DNA of 64,000 bases from Azospirillum agricola. GTDB lineage: Bacteria > Pseudomonadota > Alphaproteobacteria > Azospirillales > Azospirillaceae. Position numbers and translations under genes: made by a program. A model generated the notes under the pieces. That model did no database searches, had not been told where the DNA came from, and was given only the letters and a program-made list of their open reading frames with translations. Positions 8,022 through 23,621 of this stretch are shown here, piece by piece (the first letter of the stretch is position 1; every line of letters starts with the position of its first letter). The stretch spans positions 1-64,000 of the forward strand of contig NZ_JAGINM010000020.1 of the NCBI RefSeq assembly GCF_017876095.1, in the 5' to 3' direction.

Positions 8022-9269
8022 ATGACGGCGGCGACCTCCTCCGGTGGGTCCGGCGACGCCTTCGGCTCGGCCTTCCGGCACCGGGCCTTCGCCCTGTTCT
8101 GGAGCGCCAGGGTGTGCTCCATGCTGGCCTTGCAGATGCAGGTCGTCGCCGTCGGCTGGCAGGTCTACGACATGACCGGCAGCCCGATGGATCTCGGGCT
8201 GGTCGGGCTGTTCCAGTTCCTGCCCACCCTGGCGCTGGCGCTGGTCGCCGGCCATGTGGTGGACAGCCACGACCGCAGGGGCGTGCTGCTGGGTGCCCTG
8301 TCGATCGAGCTGGCCGCCATCGCCGCCCTGCTGTCGATGACCCTGGCCGGCGCCCTGACGCCGCCGGCGGTCTTCGCCATCGTGGCGCTGATCGGCACCG
8401 CCAAATCCTTCGAGGGGCCGGCCAACCAGGCGATCCTGTCGGCCACCGTGCCGGTCGAGGATCTGCCCAACGCCGTCGCCTGGCATGCCTCGGCGGTGCA
8501 GGTGGCGCTGATCTCCGGGCCGGCGCTGGGCGGGCTGCTCTACATCGCCGGGCCGGCGGCGGTCTACGGCTTCAGCACGGCGGCGATGCTGCTCTCGGTG
8601 GTCCTGATCCTGCTGATGCGGCCGCGCCCGGTGACGATGACCCGGCGGGCGATGAGCCTGACCAACATGCTGGCCGGCGCAGCCTTCATCCGCAGCCGGC
8701 CGGAGATCCTCGGCGCCATCTCGCTCGACCTCTTCGCCGTGCTGCTGGGCGGGGCGACGGCGCTGCTGCCGATCTTCGCCCGCGACGTGCTGCATGTCGG
8801 CCCCTGGGGGCTCGGGCTGCTGCGCAGCGCGCCGGCGCTGGGCGCGCTGGCCGCCGCGATCTGCATCACCCGCTGGGGCGTGCGGCGCCACGCCGGGCGC
8901 TGGATGCTGGCCGCCGTCGCCAGCTTCGGCGCCGCCACCGTCGCCTTCGGGCTGTCGGCCGACCCGGTGCTGTCCTTCGCCGCGCTCGCGGTGGTGGGGG
9001 CGACCGACCAGATCAGCGTCTTCGTGCGGCAGACGCTGGTCCAGCTCTCCACCCCCGACGACATGCGCGGGCGGGTGGGCGCCGTGGCCTCGCTGTTCAT
9101 CGGCGCCTCGAACCAGCTGGGCGAGTTCGAATCCGGGGCGCTGGCGGCGGCGCTCGGCATCGTGCCGGCGGTGGTGCTGGGCGGGCTCGGCGCCATGGGG
9201 CTGGCGGCCGGCTGGGCCTGGATGTTCCCGGCTCTGCGCCGGATCGACCGGCTATCCTCCCTGCGCTGA
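8022..9269 (+). CDS. MFS transporter (EntS-like exporter)
   Basis: 415-residue inner-membrane transporter of the major facilitator superfamily, MFS_3/EntS-like subgroup. About twelve hydrophobic segments are visible. The start FRHRAFALFWSAR and the loop GHVVDSHDRRGVLL (the G-x-x-x-D-R-x-G-R type motif between helices 2 and 3) are typical. DDMRGRVGAVASLF in the second half matches the family's repeated RGR motif. It starts 10 bp after the thiolase stop, so it is probably in the same transcript. A 12-bp duplication (CCTGTTCGATGA) spans the junction. The substrate is unknown; export of a metabolite linked to the upstream enzymes is possible. Confidence 0.85.
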   Translation: MTAATSSGGSGDAFGSAFRHRAFALFWSARVCSMLALQMQVVAVGWQVYDMTGSPMDLGLVGLFQFLPTLALALVAGHVVDSHDRRGVLLGALSIELAAIAALLSMTLAGALTPPAVFAIVALIGTAKSFEGPANQAILSATVPVEDLPNAVAWHASAVQVALISGPALGGLLYIAGPAAVYGFSTAAMLLSVVLILLMRPRPVTMTRRAMSLTNMLAGAAFIRSRPEILGAISLDLFAVLLGGATALLPIFARDVLHVGPWGLGLLRSAPALGALAAAICITRWGVRRHAGRWMLAAVASFGAATVAFGLSADPVLSFAALAVVGATDQISVFVRQTLVQLSTPDDMRGRVGAVASLFIGASNQLGEFESGALAAALGIVPAVVLGGLGAMGLAAGWAWMFPALRRIDRLSSLR

Positions 9270-9560
9270 ACCGCCCCCCCTGGGGAGCCTTCGGCCGCCC
9301 TCCAGGTTCTTGCGGACGATGGCGACGATGATCAACCCGAAGGCGAGCAGGCGGAGCAGGTAGATCCAGCTCTGCTCCTCGCGCACGACGCCGCCCACCG
9401 CGACCAGCGCCTGGTTGAGGGCGAACAGCCAGAAGGCCAGCGCGAAATGCAGGAACAGCGCGTCGCGCGTCCGCCGCCAGAAGCGCAGGAAGAACAGCCC
9501 GGCGACGACGTTGAGCGCGGCGAGCGCCCCGGTGATGAACCCATAGCTGGTTCCGGCCAT
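9252..9560 (-). CDS. DUF5985-like small membrane protein
   Basis: 102 residues, start MAGTSYGFITGALAALNVVAGLFFLRFWRR in outline: an N-terminal membrane helix followed by FLRFWRRTRDALF, then two more hydrophobic stretches and IYLLRLLAFGLIIVAIVRKN. This layout is that of DUF5985, small three-helix proteins of unknown function. The ATG at 9560 overlaps the stop of the preceding reverse gene (ATGA). Its 3' end overlaps the convergent MFS gene by 18 bp. It is the third gene of a three-gene reverse cluster. Confidence 0.72.
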   Translation of the reverse strand: MAGTSYGFITGALAALNVVAGLFFLRFWRRTRDALFLHFALAFWLFALNQALVAVGGVVREEQSWIYLLRLLAFGLIIVAIVRKNLEGGRRLPRGGGSAQGG

Positions 9561-9838
9561 CAATCGGCATCCCAGATGAAGCCGTAGAGCAGCACCCCGA
9601 CCGCGGCGAGGGCGGAAAGCTGGCGGAACGGCAGAAGATCGACCTGCGTCGGCAGGACCACCACGTCGATGAACAGCAGCAGGTTGTTGATGGCGAGCGC
9701 CACGAAGCACAGCGTGCTCCACAGCAGCAGGCGCGAGCGCGAGCGCCAGTAGCTGCGCGCCAGCAGGATCATGCAGAGCAGGCTCGCAGCGAAACACAGC
9801 AGATAGACGCCAGACTTCACGACATCCATGTCAGTCAT
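9560..9838 (-). CDS. DUF5985-like small membrane protein, paralogue
   Basis: 92 residues. MDVVKSGVYLLCFAASLLCMILL is the first helix, followed by RSYWRSRSRLLLW, LCFVALAINNLLLFIDVVVLP, and a last hydrophobic segment before GFIWDAD. It has the same organisation as its downstream neighbour (helix, Arg-rich FxRSYWRSRSRLL loop, helices) and is probably a diverged duplicate of the DUF5985 type. The ATG at 9838 lies 8 nt inside the end of the upstream HTH gene, so translation is coupled. No known function. Confidence 0.68.
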   Translation of the reverse strand: MTDMDVVKSGVYLLCFAASLLCMILLARSYWRSRSRLLLWSTLCFVALAINNLLLFIDVVVLPTQVDLLPFRQLSALAAVGVLLYGFIWDAD

Positions 9839-10205
9839 TGCTCCGGAAACGGAACGAATCCGCGAAGATCTGCACCTTGTTGCCGGGCGCCGCGAAGATT
9901 TCCCGGATGACGGCGGAGGGGCGCTGCGCGTAGGCCCGCTCGATCTCCTCCACCCACTGGTCGAGCACCGGCACCGCCGGCCGGTACTGGTGGCTCCCGG
10001 CGCTCCCGGACGTGACCAGGGCGGCGGCGAGAAAGGCATCCAGCGCCTCCTGCACCACCAGCTCGCTGCCGCGCAGCTCGCGGATCAGCTCGTCGCGCGA
10101 CCACACGCGGTTGGGATCCCGACGCAGGAGCATCAGGAGTTCCAGAGCCCAGACCGAACGGATCGAGCTGCGGAGAAGGGTGAGCGCATCGTCGGACAAC
10201 ACCAT
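9831..10205 (-). CDS. Winged-helix-like regulatory protein, 124 aa
   Basis: Starts MVLSDDALTLLRSSIRSVWALELLMLLRRDP and continues with RVWSRDELIRELRGSELVVQEALDAFLAAALV, a helix-turn-helix pattern like the winged-helix domain of small regulators, then a YRPAVPVLDQWVEEIERAYAQRP tail. It contains no catalytic motif. It is first in a reverse-strand trio with two DUF5985-like membrane proteins, and the overlaps suggest one operon; a role as regulator or cytosolic partner of the membrane pair is inferred. A hairpin at 10237-10258 separates it from the kinase upstream. Confidence 0.65.
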   Translation of the reverse strand: MVLSDDALTLLRSSIRSVWALELLMLLRRDPNRVWSRDELIRELRGSELVVQEALDAFLAAALVTSGSAGSHQYRPAVPVLDQWVEEIERAYAQRPSAVIREIFAAPGNKVQIFADSFRFRSND

Positions 10206-10236
10206 AAAGCAGAACCTGACCTGTTTTTCTCACCAG

Positions 10237-10258
10237 CCCTCCCCGCCAGGGGGGAGGG
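10237..10258. terminator. Intergenic hairpin between kinase and HTH gene
   Basis: CCCTCCCC, a 6-nt loop, then GGGGAGGG make a perfect 8-bp stem just past the kinase stop codon. Read on the reverse strand there is no T-run after it, so its role as terminator is uncertain; it also belongs to the same repeat type as 6785-6808. Confidence 0.4.
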
Positions 10259-10263
10259 AGCCG

Positions 10264-12336
10264 TCACCCCGCCTGGGACAGGGCGGCGGCGGAATCGAGC
10301 GCGCGCCGCAGGGCGCGGGCAAGGTCGGCGTCGCGGTAGGGCTTCGCCAGCGTCTCGGCGGCGGCCAGTTCGGGGTCGAGCGGCGCCGTCGAGCCGTTGG
10401 CGTAGCCCGACGCGAACAGCACGCGCAGCGCGGGATGGCGGCGCAGCCCCTCGCGCGCCAGCTCGCGGCCGTTCATGCCGCCGGGCATGACGATGTCGGT
10501 GAACAGCAGATCGACCGCCGCCCCTCCGGCCGCCGCGCCGTCGAGCACCGCCAGCGCGGCGGCCCCCCCGTCGGCCTCCAGCACCCGGTAGCCCAGCGCC
10601 GTCACCGCCTGCACCGCCACCGCGCGCACGTCGGCGTCGTCGTCCACCACCAGCACGGTCTCGCCACGGCCGGCGCTCTGCTCCGCCGCGTCGCCGTCCG
10701 GCTCGCCGGACGGGCGGGCCACCTCCACCGCGCGCGGCAGGTAGAGGCGGAAGGTGGTGCCGGCGCCGGGCGCGCTGTCGATGCCGATCAGCCCGCCCGA
10801 CTGCTTGACGAAGCCGTGGATCATGCTGAGGCCGAGGCCGGTGCCCTTGCCGGTCTCCTTGGTGGTGAAGAAGGGTTCGAAGGCCCGCTCCAGCACCTCA
10901 GGCGCCATGCCGCAGCCGCTGTCGGACACCGACAGCAGCACATAGTCCCCGGCGGGGACGCTCATGCCGTGGGCGCAGGCCGGCCCCCGGAAGCGGGCGT
11001 TGGCGGTGTGGATGCGCAGGTGCCCGCCGTCCGCCATGGCGTCGCGGGCGTTGATGACGAGGTTCAGCAGCGCCGATTCCGCCTGGGAGCGGTCCACCGT
11101 GGCGGTCCACAGCGGCTCGGGCGGCGGCTCGATGACGATCTCGATGTCGCGGCCCAGCGTGCGCTCCATCAGCTCGCCCATGCCGGCCACCAGCGCGTCG
11201 AGATCGACCGGCTCGGGGTGGAGCTGCTGGCGCCGCGCGAAGGTCAGCAGCCGGCGCGTCATGTCGGAACAGCGCAGCGCCGCCTGCAACGCCATGTCGG
11301 CGCGGCGCGCGGTCTTGGCGTCGTCCGCCAGCACCGGGGCCAGCCGCTCCAGGCTGCCGATCACCACCATCAGCATGTTGTTGAAGTCGTGGGCGATGCC
11401 GCCGGTGAGCTGGCCGACCATCTCCATCTTCTGGGAATGGGCGAGCTGCTGCTGCGCCTGCCGGGTCTCGGTCACGTCGAGGATGGTGCCGAACAGCTCG
11501 CGCGGCGCCCCGGCCTCGTCGCGGACGACGACGGTCTGGTCGAGCAGATGGCGCACCGACCCGTTGGGACAGACCCAGCGGTATTCCACCGTCGACAGGC
11601 CGGCGTCGCGGATCGAGGCGAGCTGCTTGAGCACGCGCGGCCGGTCCTCCGGGTGCAGATGCTCCTCCCAGAAGCTGCTGCTCTCGACGAAGCGTCCGGC
11701 GGGATGGCCCAGCACCGCCTCGACGTTGTCGGAAACGTAGCGGAAGGGCAGCCCCGGCGTCAGGTCGGCGGTGTAGAGCACGATGGGAAGCTGGCGCAGG
11801 ATCAGCGCCTGCCGCTCCTCCGAGCGGCGGAGCGCCTGCTCGGCGTGCAGCTTCTCGCGGCGGACCCGCTCGTTCTCGTCGAGCAGCCTCTGCTTGGCGG
11901 CGACCTCGCGGCGGACCTCCTCGCTCTTGCGGTAGAGGTCGACGAAGACGGCGACCTTGCATTTCAGGACATGCGGGTCGACCGGCTTGAACATGTAGTC
12001 CACCGCCCCGGTCGAATAGCCGCGGAAGATGTGGACCTCGTCCTTGTTGATGGCGGTCAGGAAGATGATCGGGATGTGGCGCGACCGCTCGCGCTTGCGG
12101 ATCATCTCGGCCGTCTCGTAGCCGTCCATGCCCGGCATGTGGACGTCGAGCAGGATCAGCGCGAAATCCTGGCGCAGCAGATGCTTCAGCGCCTCCTCGC
12201 CCGACTTGGCGAGGACGAGCTGCGCACCCAGCTCCTCCAGCGTTTCGCGCACGGCGAACAGGTTCCGGGAATCGTCGTCCACGATCAGGATGGCGACGTC
12301 CGGCTTGCGCGGTTCCGGTTGCGGGTCGCTGCTCAT
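10264..12336 (-). CDS. Hybrid sensor kinase, REC-PAS-HisKA-HATPase-REC
   Basis: 690 residues, soluble. The N-terminal receiver (about 14-130) has the acidic pair DDD at 20-22, phospho-acceptor Asp64 in [11 protein letters not shown] and FKP. A coiled coil (135-175) and a PAS fold (about 176-295, ending [12 protein letters not shown]) follow. The HisKA box is [11 protein letters not shown] with His316, then a HATPase with [16 protein letters not shown] and [12 protein letters not shown]-terminal receiver has VVDDDADV and FTDIVMPGG. The start at 12336 follows GGGAGAG; an upstream in-frame ATG at 12504 overlaps the preceding kinase stop (ATGA) but adds a Pro/Arg-rich tail. It is probably co-transcribed with the poly-HAMP kinase and signals in the same pathway. 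Ligand unknown. Confidence 0.9.
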   Translation of the reverse strand: MSSDPQPEPRKPDVAILIVDDDSRNLFAVRETLEELGAQLVLAKSGEEALKHLLRQDFALILLDVHMPGMDGYETAEMIRKRERSRHIPIIFLTAINKDEVHIFRGYSTGAVDYMFKPVDPHVLKCKVAVFVDLYRKSEEVRREVAAKQRLLDENERVRREKLHAEQALRRSEERQALILRQLPIVLYTADLTPGLPFRYVSDNVEAVLGHPAGRFVESSSFWEEHLHPEDRPRVLKQLASIRDAGLSTVEYRWVCPNGSVRHLLDQTVVVRDEAGAPRELFGTILDVTETRQAQQQLAHSQKMEMVGQLTGGIAHDFNNMLMVVIGSLERLAPVLADDAKTARRADMALQAALRCSDMTRRLLTFARRQQLHPEPVDLDALVAGMGELMERTLGRDIEIVIEPPPEPLWTATVDRSQAESALLNLVINARDAMADGGHLRIHTANARFRGPACAHGMSVPAGDYVLLSVSDSGCGMAPEVLERAFEPFFTTKETGKGTGLGLSMIHGFVKQSGGLIGIDSAPGAGTTFRLYLPRAVEVARPSGEPDGDAAEQSAGRGETVLVVDDDADVRAVAVQAVTALGYRVLEADGGAAALAVLDGAAAGGAAVDLLFTDIVMPGGMNGRELAREGLRRHPALRVLFASGYANGSTAPLDPELAAAETLAKPYRDADLARALRRALDSAAALSQAG

Positions 12337-12500
12337 GCCCCGGCTCTCCCACGCGGCGCGCGGCCCGGCGATGGCCGGCGGCGCCGGGTCGAGCGGCGCC
12401 AGACCCTGGCGGGGGATGACGAAGGGGGCGATTCCCCCCTGGCCCCGCCGCGGGATGCCCCGTGCCGGCACGGGCGCCGCAAGACGGATCCTCCGTCTGT

Positions 12501-18362
<5,862 letters not shown>

Positions 18363-18856
18363 GCCGTTTCCCCATCCCGCTCGCGGCCCCGCCGGCCGCC
18401 CCCGTGTCCACCCATCCCCGGTCGAATTCGGCGCGGTCACACCCGGCGCCATCGAATCCGACGCCTTCGAATTCAACGGCGCCGAACCCGGTCAAGCAAT
18501 GCGCGCAACCTTATCGCTTTGCGCAAATACCAGCTTCACCCCAACGTGAATCCATCCCGACCGAATGAGTTAGCGCGCAGTCCTACAGCCCCACACGATG
18601 AAGTAAAGGCGATTCCGGTCAACTTAGCCTTTGGTACGCACACCGACGCCCGTCATAGGATGCTTGCCTATGACCTTGGGCGGATATCCGTCTGCTTGTC
18701 CGTGAGAAGGCCGTGACATCCGGAAAGCGGGAGCCGCAGCGCCCCGAACGATCCAATTTTCCGAGAATATGTTGGAATCGCCGTGCGTTGCTCCCCTCGC
18801 CCGCCGCGCGGTAGAGTGAGGCCCCATCGCCAGAACCAAGCGGACGGTCGCCCCCG
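18363..18856. other. 494-bp divergent intergenic region
   Basis: This region separates the divergent poly-HAMP kinase and methyltransferase genes and should hold both promoters. No convincing consensus promoter, repeat or RNA was identified. Short frames here have poor composition. Confidence 0.45.
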
Positions 18857-19525
18857 ATGCTCACCCCCAGCAGCCCCGTCTTCCGCCACAATTTCCACGA
18901 GCTGAGCGACCTCAACCGCATCCTCTACATGGTGGCCGTCAAACCGAAATGGGACGCCCACACCCAGTTCCTCTTCGAGGGCTGCCGCGACCTGATCGGC
19001 CAGATGTATCTGGAGGAGCGCCGCGCCCTGTACGACGCCATCCTCCGTCACAAGCCGCGCCACTGCTTCGAGATCGGCACCTTCACCGGCGGCGGCAGCA
19101 CCTTCTTCCTGTCCTCGGCCTTCAAGGCGCTGGGCGCCGGACAGGTGGTGACCCTGGAGGCCGACCAGAACCTCTATCTGCTGGCGGCGTCCTTCTACGA
19201 ACGCTACCTGCCGGATCGGAAGCCGCACGCCAAATTCATCCACGGCAGTTCCGCCGAACGGTTCGCCCCCATCCTCGCGGAGGCCGGCGGGGCCGATTGC
19301 GTGTTTCTCGACGGCGCCTCGGACCCCGAACAGACCATGCGGCAGTTCGCGTATTTCGAGCCGCACTTCCGTCCGGGCTCGGTGCTGATGTGCCATGACT
19401 GGGACTGCGACAAGCAGGCCCTCCTGCGGCCGCACCTCGAATCGCGGGCCGACTGGCGGCTGGAGGTGCGCCTGACGGATCCCGACAGCGTCGGCTTCGT
19501 CGTCTACGTCCACGAACCGGCCTGA
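18857..19525 (+). CDS. Class I SAM-dependent methyltransferase
   Basis: 222-residue cytosolic protein with a Rossmann-type methyltransferase core. Motif I is FEIGTFTGGGSTFF (about 72-85), followed by an acidic strand VVTLEADQ (about 97-104) that would bind the ribose, and DCVFLDGASD (about 150-159) as motif IV, the aromatic/catechol O-methyltransferase-like pattern (Methyltransf_24 type). The C-terminus GFVVYVHEP closes the beta sheet. The substrate is unknown. It stands alone between the divergent kinase and msrP. Confidence 0.78.
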   Translation: MLTPSSPVFRHNFHELSDLNRILYMVAVKPKWDAHTQFLFEGCRDLIGQMYLEERRALYDAILRHKPRHCFEIGTFTGGGSTFFLSSAFKALGAGQVVTLEADQNLYLLAASFYERYLPDRKPHAKFIHGSSAERFAPILAEAGGADCVFLDGASDPEQTMRQFAYFEPHFRPGSVLMCHDWDCDKQALLRPHLESRADWRLEVRLTDPDSVGFVVYVHEPA

Positions 19526-19630
19526 TCCTCCTCCCACTCCCGTTCACGCAAACGTGTAGGCCCCGTGATTTGCCGGCGGGCGGCTCCGGACCTATGGTTA
19601 TGGGGTGACGTCCGGATTGGGAGAGGGTCG

Positions 19631-20578
<948 letters not shown>

Positions 20579-20610
20579 GCCTTGCGTCCCACCCCCTCAA
20601 GGTTCCTCAC

Positions 20611-21336
20611 ATGGCTCCCGACCTCCGCCAGACCGCCAACGCCGTCCTGACCGCGCGCTGGGCCAAACCGGTCGTCTTCGCCCTCGCCCTGGTTCCCCTG
20701 TTCTGGACGGTCTGGCTGGCCTGGAGCGGCGAGCTGGGGGCCGAACCGGTGCTGGAAAGCGTCAAGCAGAGCGGGCTATGGGCCCTGCGCTTCCTGCTGA
20801 TCGCGCTGGCGGTGACGCCGCTGCGGATGCTGACGGGCGTGGCGGCGCTGGCGCGCTTCCGCCGGATGATCGGGCTGTTCGCCTTCTTCTACGCGGCGGT
20901 CCATTTGTCCACCTACATCGGCCTCGACCAGTTCTTCGACTGGCCGGCGATCTGGAAGGACATCGTCAAGCGCCCCTACATCACGGTCGGCATGGGCGCC
21001 TTCCTGATCCTGGCGGCGCTCGCCGCCACCTCGACCAACGGCATGGTCAAGCGGCTGGGCGGCAAGCGCTGGCGGGCGCTGCACCGGGGCGTCTTCATCG
21101 CCGGGCTGGCCGGCTGCCTGCACTTCATCATGCTGGTGAAGGGCTGGCAGACGACGCCGCTGGTCTACGCCGCCATCGCCGCCGGGCTGCTCGCCTTCCG
21201 CCGCTGGCCGCTCCGCCTGCCCGACGCCCGCCGCGCGGAGGGCCGTGTCAGAACACGGCCCGCAGGAACCCCAGCGTCCGCAGCCGCGCCAGAGCGGCGC
21301 TTCGCGGATGGAAGCTCCCCCGCTCGTCGCAGTTGA
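20611..21336 (+). CDS. msrQ: Heme-binding membrane subunit MsrQ
   Basis: 241-residue integral membrane protein of the ferric-reductase-like family that carries electrons from the respiratory chain to MsrP. Six hydrophobic segments are visible. Heme-ligand type histidines are present in FFYAAVHLSTYIGLD, RALHRGVFIAGL and GCLHFIMLVKG. The protein is about 20-30 residues longer than usual: after FRRWPLRLPDARR the frame continues as an Arg/Ala/Pro-rich tail that overlaps the convergent hydrolase gene by 89 bp. This tail is probably neutral drift past a lost stop codon. Confidence 0.92.
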   Translation: MAPDLRQTANAVLTARWAKPVVFALALVPLFWTVWLAWSGELGAEPVLESVKQSGLWALRFLLIALAVTPLRMLTGVAALARFRRMIGLFAFFYAAVHLSTYIGLDQFFDWPAIWKDIVKRPYITVGMGAFLILAALAATSTNGMVKRLGGKRWRALHRGVFIAGLAGCLHFIMLVKGWQTTPLVYAAIAAGLLAFRRWPLRLPDARRAEGRVRTRPAGTPASAAAPERRFADGSSPARRS

Positions 21337-21916
21337 AGCCGTGCCCGGCCGGGTAGAGATGGACGGGAACCGCCGGATGGCGCGCCGTGACGCCGGCGGC
21401 GACCTCCGGCGGGATGGCGTGGTCCCGCTCGCCGAAATGCAGCAGGGTGGGCACGCGCGGCGTCTCGTCCAGCCGCTTGCCGATGTCGCCGCCGTAATAG
21501 CCGACCGCCGCGCGCAGCGGCAGTCGCGAGGCTGCCGCCCAGGCGAGGCTGCCGCCCCAGCAATAGCCGACCAGCGCCGCGTCGCCGCCGAGACGCTCCA
21601 GCGCCGCCTGGACATCCTTCAGCGCATCCTCGGTGGACACCCGCCCCTTGAGGGCGATGCCGCGCTGGATCCCGGCCTCGTCGTAAGGCAGCTCGACCGC
21701 GCGCTCGGCCCGCTCGAACAGGTCGGGGGCGATGACCGTGTAGCCCTCGGCCGCGAAGCCGTCGCAGACCGAGCGGATGTGGCGGTTGATGCCGAAGATC
21801 TCCGGCGCGACGATCAGCCGGCCGATCTCCTCTCCCCTGGCCGCCGCCCGGTAGGCGCGGAATCGATGGCCGTCCCCGGCCGGCAATTCCACCCAGCCGC
21901 CGTCGATGCCGCTCAT
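21248..21916 (-). CDS. Dienelactone hydrolase family protein
   Basis: 222-residue alpha/beta hydrolase. The nucleophile is a Cys in VGYCWGGSLAW, as in dienelactone hydrolases (carboxymethylenebutenolidase), with acid Asp in GERDHAIP and His in YPAGHGFNCDERG. IVAPEIFGINRHIR is the family's N-terminal signature. The start at 21916 follows a GGGAGG box; the 40-residue upstream extension (Asp/Gly/Arg repeats) comes from short imperfect DNA repeats and is rejected. Cytosolic; the true substrate may be any small ester or lactone, since the chlorocatechol pathway is not present in the window. Confidence 0.88.
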   Translation of the reverse strand: MSGIDGGWVELPAGDGHRFRAYRAAARGEEIGRLIVAPEIFGINRHIRSVCDGFAAEGYTVIAPDLFERAERAVELPYDEAGIQRGIALKGRVSTEDALKDVQAALERLGGDAALVGYCWGGSLAWAAASRLPLRAAVGYYGGDIGKRLDETPRVPTLLHFGERDHAIPPEVAAGVTARHPAVPVHLYPAGHGFNCDERGSFHPRSAALARLRTLGFLRAVF

Positions 21917-22170
21917 GCTGGCCTCCCGCCTTGCCTTGTTCCGTCCCGTGTCCCGCCCACTGTCCTGGCCAGTGTCCCGACCGTCGTCCTGCCGGTTCGG
22001 GCGGTGCGATGATCCGCCAGGATCACCGAAAGGCATTTTCCTCGCAACCGCCTAAAATACACTCTTCTGCGCGATCGATTTCCTTGGCAGCGTCAACAGG
22101 ACGCGGCGCGGGACATCACCCCGCGACCGCCCGCCGGACGATCCATCGCCCCATCGAAGAGGTGCTCCTC

Positions 22171-22509
22171 GTGCGCAAACGTCTTGTCTTCTGCGTGCTC
22201 GCCGCGCTGGCCGGCTTCGCTTCGGCGGCCCAGGCCGCCGACACCTACAAGTTCAACCTCCACAACAAGTCGTCCGAATACGTCATCAACGGCTTCCGCA
22301 CCTTCGAGAAGGGGGAGTGGAGCAAGAACTGGATCGATTTCACGCTGAAGCCCGGCGAGTCGGCCGAGATGGACTGGGGCAGCGACGAGGGAAGCTGCGT
22401 GGTTCCCTTCAAGGTCAGCTGGATCGGCTACGAGGCCGAGCAGTTCAAGGTGGACTGGTGCAAGGTCCACAACATCTACATGAAGGACAGCGGCTTCACC
22501 TTCGACTGA
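22171..22509 (+). CDS. Secreted hypothetical protein, 112 aa
   Basis: Begins with a GTG at 22171 and a textbook signal peptide (KRLVFCVLAALAGFASAAQA-AD), so the mature protein of about 90 residues should be periplasmic. The mature part (TYKFNLHNKSSEYVINGFRTF, WIDFTLKPGESAEMDW, GSCVVPFKVSW, VDWCKVHNIYM) has regular beta-strand spacing and two Cys that could form a disulfide. I recognise no catalytic motif or family. A second GTG at 22162 is an alternative start. AGAGG lies 9 nt before the chosen GTG. It is convergent with rpoH. Confidence 0.72.
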   Translation: MRKRLVFCVLAALAGFASAAQAADTYKFNLHNKSSEYVINGFRTFEKGEWSKNWIDFTLKPGESAEMDWGSDEGSCVVPFKVSWIGYEAEQFKVDWCKVHNIYMKDSGFTFD

Positions 22510-22586
22510 AGCCCCCGGACGCGGATGGGCGCAGGGCGGGACCGGACCGGCCGTCGCGGCCCCGGTTTCCGCCCTGCGCGGCACCG

Positions 22587-23471
22587 TCACATCACCATGT
22601 TCTGCTCGATCGCCGCGTTCTTGATCGCCTTCTGCAACTTCTCGAAGGCGCGGACCTCGATCTGGCGGACGCGCTCGCGGCTGATGCCGTATTTCTGCGA
22701 CAGATCCTCCAGCGTCGTCGGCACCTCGCGCAGGCGGCGCTCCATCAGGATGTCGCGCTCGCGGTCGTTCAGGTTCTCCATGGCGCCGCTCAACAGCTTG
22801 CGGCGCTTGCCCAGCTCCTGCTGGTCGCCGAGCGTGATCTCCTGGTTGGCCGATTCGTCGACCAGCCAGTCCTGCCACTCGCCCTCGCCGTCGACGCGCA
22901 GCGGCGCGTTCAGCGAATGGTCGGGGCTGGCGAGGCGCCGGTTCATGTTGACGACGTCCTGCTCCGGCACGTCCAGCTTGGTGGCGATGGCGTTGACCTG
23001 CTCGGGCGACAGGTCGCCCTCCTCGATCGCCTGCATCTGGCCCTTCAGCCGGCGCAGGTTGAAGAACAGCTTCTTCTGGGCGGCGGTGGTGCCCATCTTC
23101 ACCAGCGACCAGCTGTGCAGGATGTATTCCTGGATCGCCGCGCGGATCCACCACATCGCGTAGGTCGCCAGACGGAAGCCGCGGTCCGGGTCGAAGCGCT
23201 TGACCGCCTGCATCATGCCGACGTTGCCCTCCGAGATCAGCTCGGACAGCGGCAGCCCGTAGCCCCGGTAGCCCATGGCGATCTTGGCGACCAGCCGCAG
23301 ATGGCTGGTGACGAGCTGGTGGGCGGCACCGGAATCCTCATGCTGCTGCCAGCGCTTGGCCAGCATGTATTCCTTCTGGGGCTCCAGCATCGGGAACTTG
23401 CGGATTTCCTGGAGATAGCGGGAGAGATTGCTCTCGGCCCCGATCGCCGGAACGCTGGATGCTGTCGCCAT
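22587..23471 (-). CDS. rpoH: RNA polymerase heat-shock sigma factor RpoH
   Basis: 294-residue sigma-32. Region 2 includes HLRLVAKIAMGYRGYGLPLSELISEGNVGMMQAVKRFDPDRGFRLAT in outline and YAMWWIRAAIQEYI. The RpoH box QKKLFFNLR (about 132-140), which marks this subfamily and contacts core polymerase, is intact. Region 4 has LEDLSQKYGISRERVRQIEVRAFEKLQ. Alphaproteobacteria often have two or three rpoH copies; only one lies here. The GGAAAGGGG ribosome-binding site precedes the ATG. A strong GC hairpin lies 19 bp further upstream and may affect expression. Confidence 0.96.
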   Translation of the reverse strand: MATASSVPAIGAESNLSRYLQEIRKFPMLEPQKEYMLAKRWQQHEDSGAAHQLVTSHLRLVAKIAMGYRGYGLPLSELISEGNVGMMQAVKRFDPDRGFRLATYAMWWIRAAIQEYILHSWSLVKMGTTAAQKKLFFNLRRLKGQMQAIEEGDLSPEQVNAIATKLDVPEQDVVNMNRRLASPDHSLNAPLRVDGEGEWQDWLVDESANQEITLGDQQELGKRRKLLSGAMENLNDRERDILMERRLREVPTTLEDLSQKYGISRERVRQIEVRAFEKLQKAIKNAAIEQNMVM

Positions 23472-23490
23472 GTCTTTTCCCCTTTCCTGC

Positions 23491-23521
23491 GGCCCCCGCG
23501 CGCAAGGCTGCGCGGGGGGCC
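23491..23521. terminator. Strong GC hairpin between rluD and rpoH
   Basis: GGCCCCCGCGCG, an 8-nt loop, then CGCGGGGGGCC. It lies between the rluD stop and the rpoH start, both on the reverse strand. Without a T-tract it could be a Rho-assisted terminator, or a structure in the rpoH 5' leader. Confidence 0.5.
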
Positions 23522-23621
23522 GTTCTTGTCTGCGCGGGCTCCCGGCCCCTCAGTCGGAGCGGGCATCGAAGCCTGCCATGGCCCCGACTCTAAACCAGGC
23601 GACCACCCCCCGCGCATTAAT

